A DNA stretch of 39,910 nucleotides from Chloroflexota bacterium. GTDB taxonomy: Bacteria > Chloroflexota > Dehalococcoidia > UBA2979. Where the stretch lies: assembly GCA_027592645.1 (NCBI GenBank), contig JAQCKI010000004.1, positions 1 to 39,910 of the forward strand, in the 5' to 3' direction. Shown here piece after piece: positions 38,988 through 39,910 of this stretch. Numbering within the stretch: the first letter of the stretch is position 1; the number at the start of each line of letters is the position of its first letter. The notes beneath the pieces are model-generated. The model made no database searches. It worked only from the letters and a program-made list of their open reading frames with translations, and had not been told where the DNA came from. Position numbers and translations under genes: made by a program.

Positions 38988-39776
38988 TCACCGCACCTGG
39001 AACGTGCGATCCAGGAACGGGACGGTGATCAGCCCCGACATGTGCAGGCCGAAGAACATCAGGATGCCGCCGCCGATGCGCGTGAGCAGCGGCAACTGGT
39101 CCGTGACGAGGCTGCCGGCGAGGCCGACCGAGGCGCCCACGGCGGTGAACACCACCGTGAACCCGATGACGAACGCGATCGCGTTGCCCAGCACCCGCGC
39201 TCGCGCTGCCGCTCCGCCCTCGGCACCACCGAGCACGGCCTCGCCCGCGATGTTGATCAGGTACACCGGCACCAGCGGCAGCACGCACGGCGAGAGGAAC
39301 GAGACGATTCCCCCGAAGAACGCGATCCCGGGCCCCAGCCAGCCCTCGAGGCCCGTCGAGAGGTTCTGCTCGGCCGACGCGGTCGACTCGAACAGGAAGC
39401 CCAGGCCCTGGAAGTAGCGCGCCATCCGCTCGAAGTCGCCGAGCACCATCAGGATGCCGACGACGATAAAGACGGCCCCGCTGGCGACCATCAACTTCGG
39501 GAGGTACGGGTTCAACCGCCGCAGCCGTGGCGACAGCCAGCCGAAGAACGCGCCCATCGCGATGAACCAGACGCCGAGGCCCAGCGAGTACGCGAAGAGA
39601 AGCAGCGCGCCCTGGTACGCCGTCCCGGAGGTCGCCGCGAGCGTCAGCACCACGCCGAGGATCGGCCCGATGCACGGCGACCACGCGATCGAGAACGTCG
39701 CGCCGATGGCGAACGACCGCGGGTAGCCCCGGCTGAGCCAGTGACGTCCCGGCGAGGAGACCGGTGCCGCGGTCAC
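38988..39776 (-). CDS. ccdA: CcdA-family thiol:disulfide transporter with swapped halves
   Basis: The 262-residue, six-helix protein belongs to the CcdA/DsbD-beta family, which carries reducing power across the membrane to extracytoplasmic thioredoxin-like proteins and cytochrome c assembly. Each half has one redox proline-cysteine motif. In a usual CcdA the SPCVLP half comes first and the SPCIGP half second. Here SPCIGP with Cys35 and helices of TM4-6 character come first, and SPCVLP with Cys164 and TM1-3 character come second, joined by a linker of about 30 residues (116-145). Both cysteines are kept, so activity is plausible. The GTG start overlaps the upstream thioredoxin-fold gene by 3-4 nt (GTGA), so they are coupled. 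Confidence 0.85.
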   Translation of the reverse strand: MTAAPVSSPGRHWLSRGYPRSFAIGATFSIAWSPCIGPILGVVLTLAATSGTAYQGALLLFAYSLGLGVWFIAMGAFFGWLSPRLRRLNPYLPKLMVASGAVFIVVGILMVLGDFERMARYFQGLGFLFESTASAEQNLSTGLEGWLGPGIAFFGGIVSFLSPCVLPLVPVYLINIAGEAVLGGAEGGAAARARVLGNAIAFVIGFTVVFTAVGASVGLAGSLVTDQLPLLTRIGGGILMFFGLHMSGLITVPFLDRTFQVR

Positions 39777-39910
39777 TCCTCGACGCCCAGCAGGCGACGT
39801 CGGGCGGCGTCGTACCGCTCCTTCGCGCGCACCTCGCGATTCAGCAGGCCCTTGATCTGCTCGGGGGGCATCCGCTCACCATCGAGGAGCAACGCGGGGA
39901 CGCGCGCCAG
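39773..39910 (-). CDS. Thioredoxin-fold protein, C-terminal end (partial)
   Basis: The last 45 residues of a gene enter from the right edge and end in a TGA that overlaps the ccdA start (GTGA). The sequence LARVPALLLDGERMPPEQIKG resembles the end of a DsbA/thioredoxin-like fold, with the cis-proline loop VP followed by a strand and a terminal helix. The CxxC motif would lie outside the window. The coupling to CcdA supports a redox partner. The assignment rests on a short fragment and on context. Confidence 0.5.
   Translation of the reverse strand: MARVPALLLDGERMPPEQIKGLLNREVRAKERYDAARRRLLGVEE

Noticed and set aside
1-39910. CRISPR arrays or defence-gene island
   Set aside because: No regularly spaced direct repeats or cas-like genes were seen; the only short tandem repeat is the 12-bp triplet at 38410-38445.

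Overview
The window is about 39.9 kb of high-GC bacterial chromosome, densely packed with housekeeping genes. No rRNA, tRNA, CRISPR array, insertion sequence or prophage was seen. GTG and TTG starts are common, and many genes overlap by 4 nt (ATGA or GTGA). Several genes seem to start within 6 to 8 nt of a TANNNT -10 box, which suggests leaderless mRNAs. The mix fits a peptidoglycan-containing member of Chloroflexota (a Dehalococcoidia/Tepidiforma-like or SAR202-like lineage): MurE, type A RNase P RNA, a cysteine-free bL32, DUF177-rpmF-fabD-fabG-nusB-acpP, a family 4 uracil-DNA glycosylase, RNase J and FtsK. This placement is inference from gene content, not a proven assignment.

Layout, left to right. 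(1) 1-5.4 kb: the start of a biotin-protein ligase gene, a tiny free-standing gene with its own promoter and terminator, a class III aminotransferase, a frameshifted MFS exporter, murE and a PPOX-type flavoprotein. (2) 5.4-7.2 kb: RNase P RNA, preceded on the same strand by a serine-recombinase-like gene that has lost its catalytic residues. (3) 7.3-16.9 kb, all on the plus strand: DUF177, rpmF, fabD, fabG, nusB, acpP, tatA/B, tatC, udg, rnj and ftsK. (4) 16.95-17.43 kb: a gene-free stretch ending in a strong convergent terminator. (5) 17.4-22.4 kb, minus strand: yebC, ruvC, ruvA, a diguanylate cyclase and uvrB, so a second-messenger enzyme sits inside a DNA-repair operon. (6) 22.5-24.4 kb: panB-panC with a strong promoter and a structured leader. 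(7) 24.4-30.1 kb, minus strand: polA-fpg, then a membrane-anchored alpha/beta-hydrolase whose nucleophile is missing and a NylC-like N-terminal-nucleophile hydrolase. (8) 30.2-36.6 kb, plus strand: a large FtsX-type permease, an ABC ATPase fused to an AbrB-like domain, a second ABC ATPase, a two-domain alpha/beta-barrel protein and a membrane-anchored thermonuclease. (9) 36.6-39.9 kb, minus strand: a lipoprotein, threonine aldolase, an unknown protein, a CcdA-family thiol transporter with its two halves in swapped order, and the end of a thioredoxin-fold gene.

The best candidates for something undescribed are the 22-residue mini-gene at 298-366, the circularly permuted CcdA coupled to a thioredoxin-fold partner, the catalytically dead recombinase beside rnpB, the ABC-AbrB fusion exporter, and the c-di-GMP synthase placed between ruvA and uvrB.
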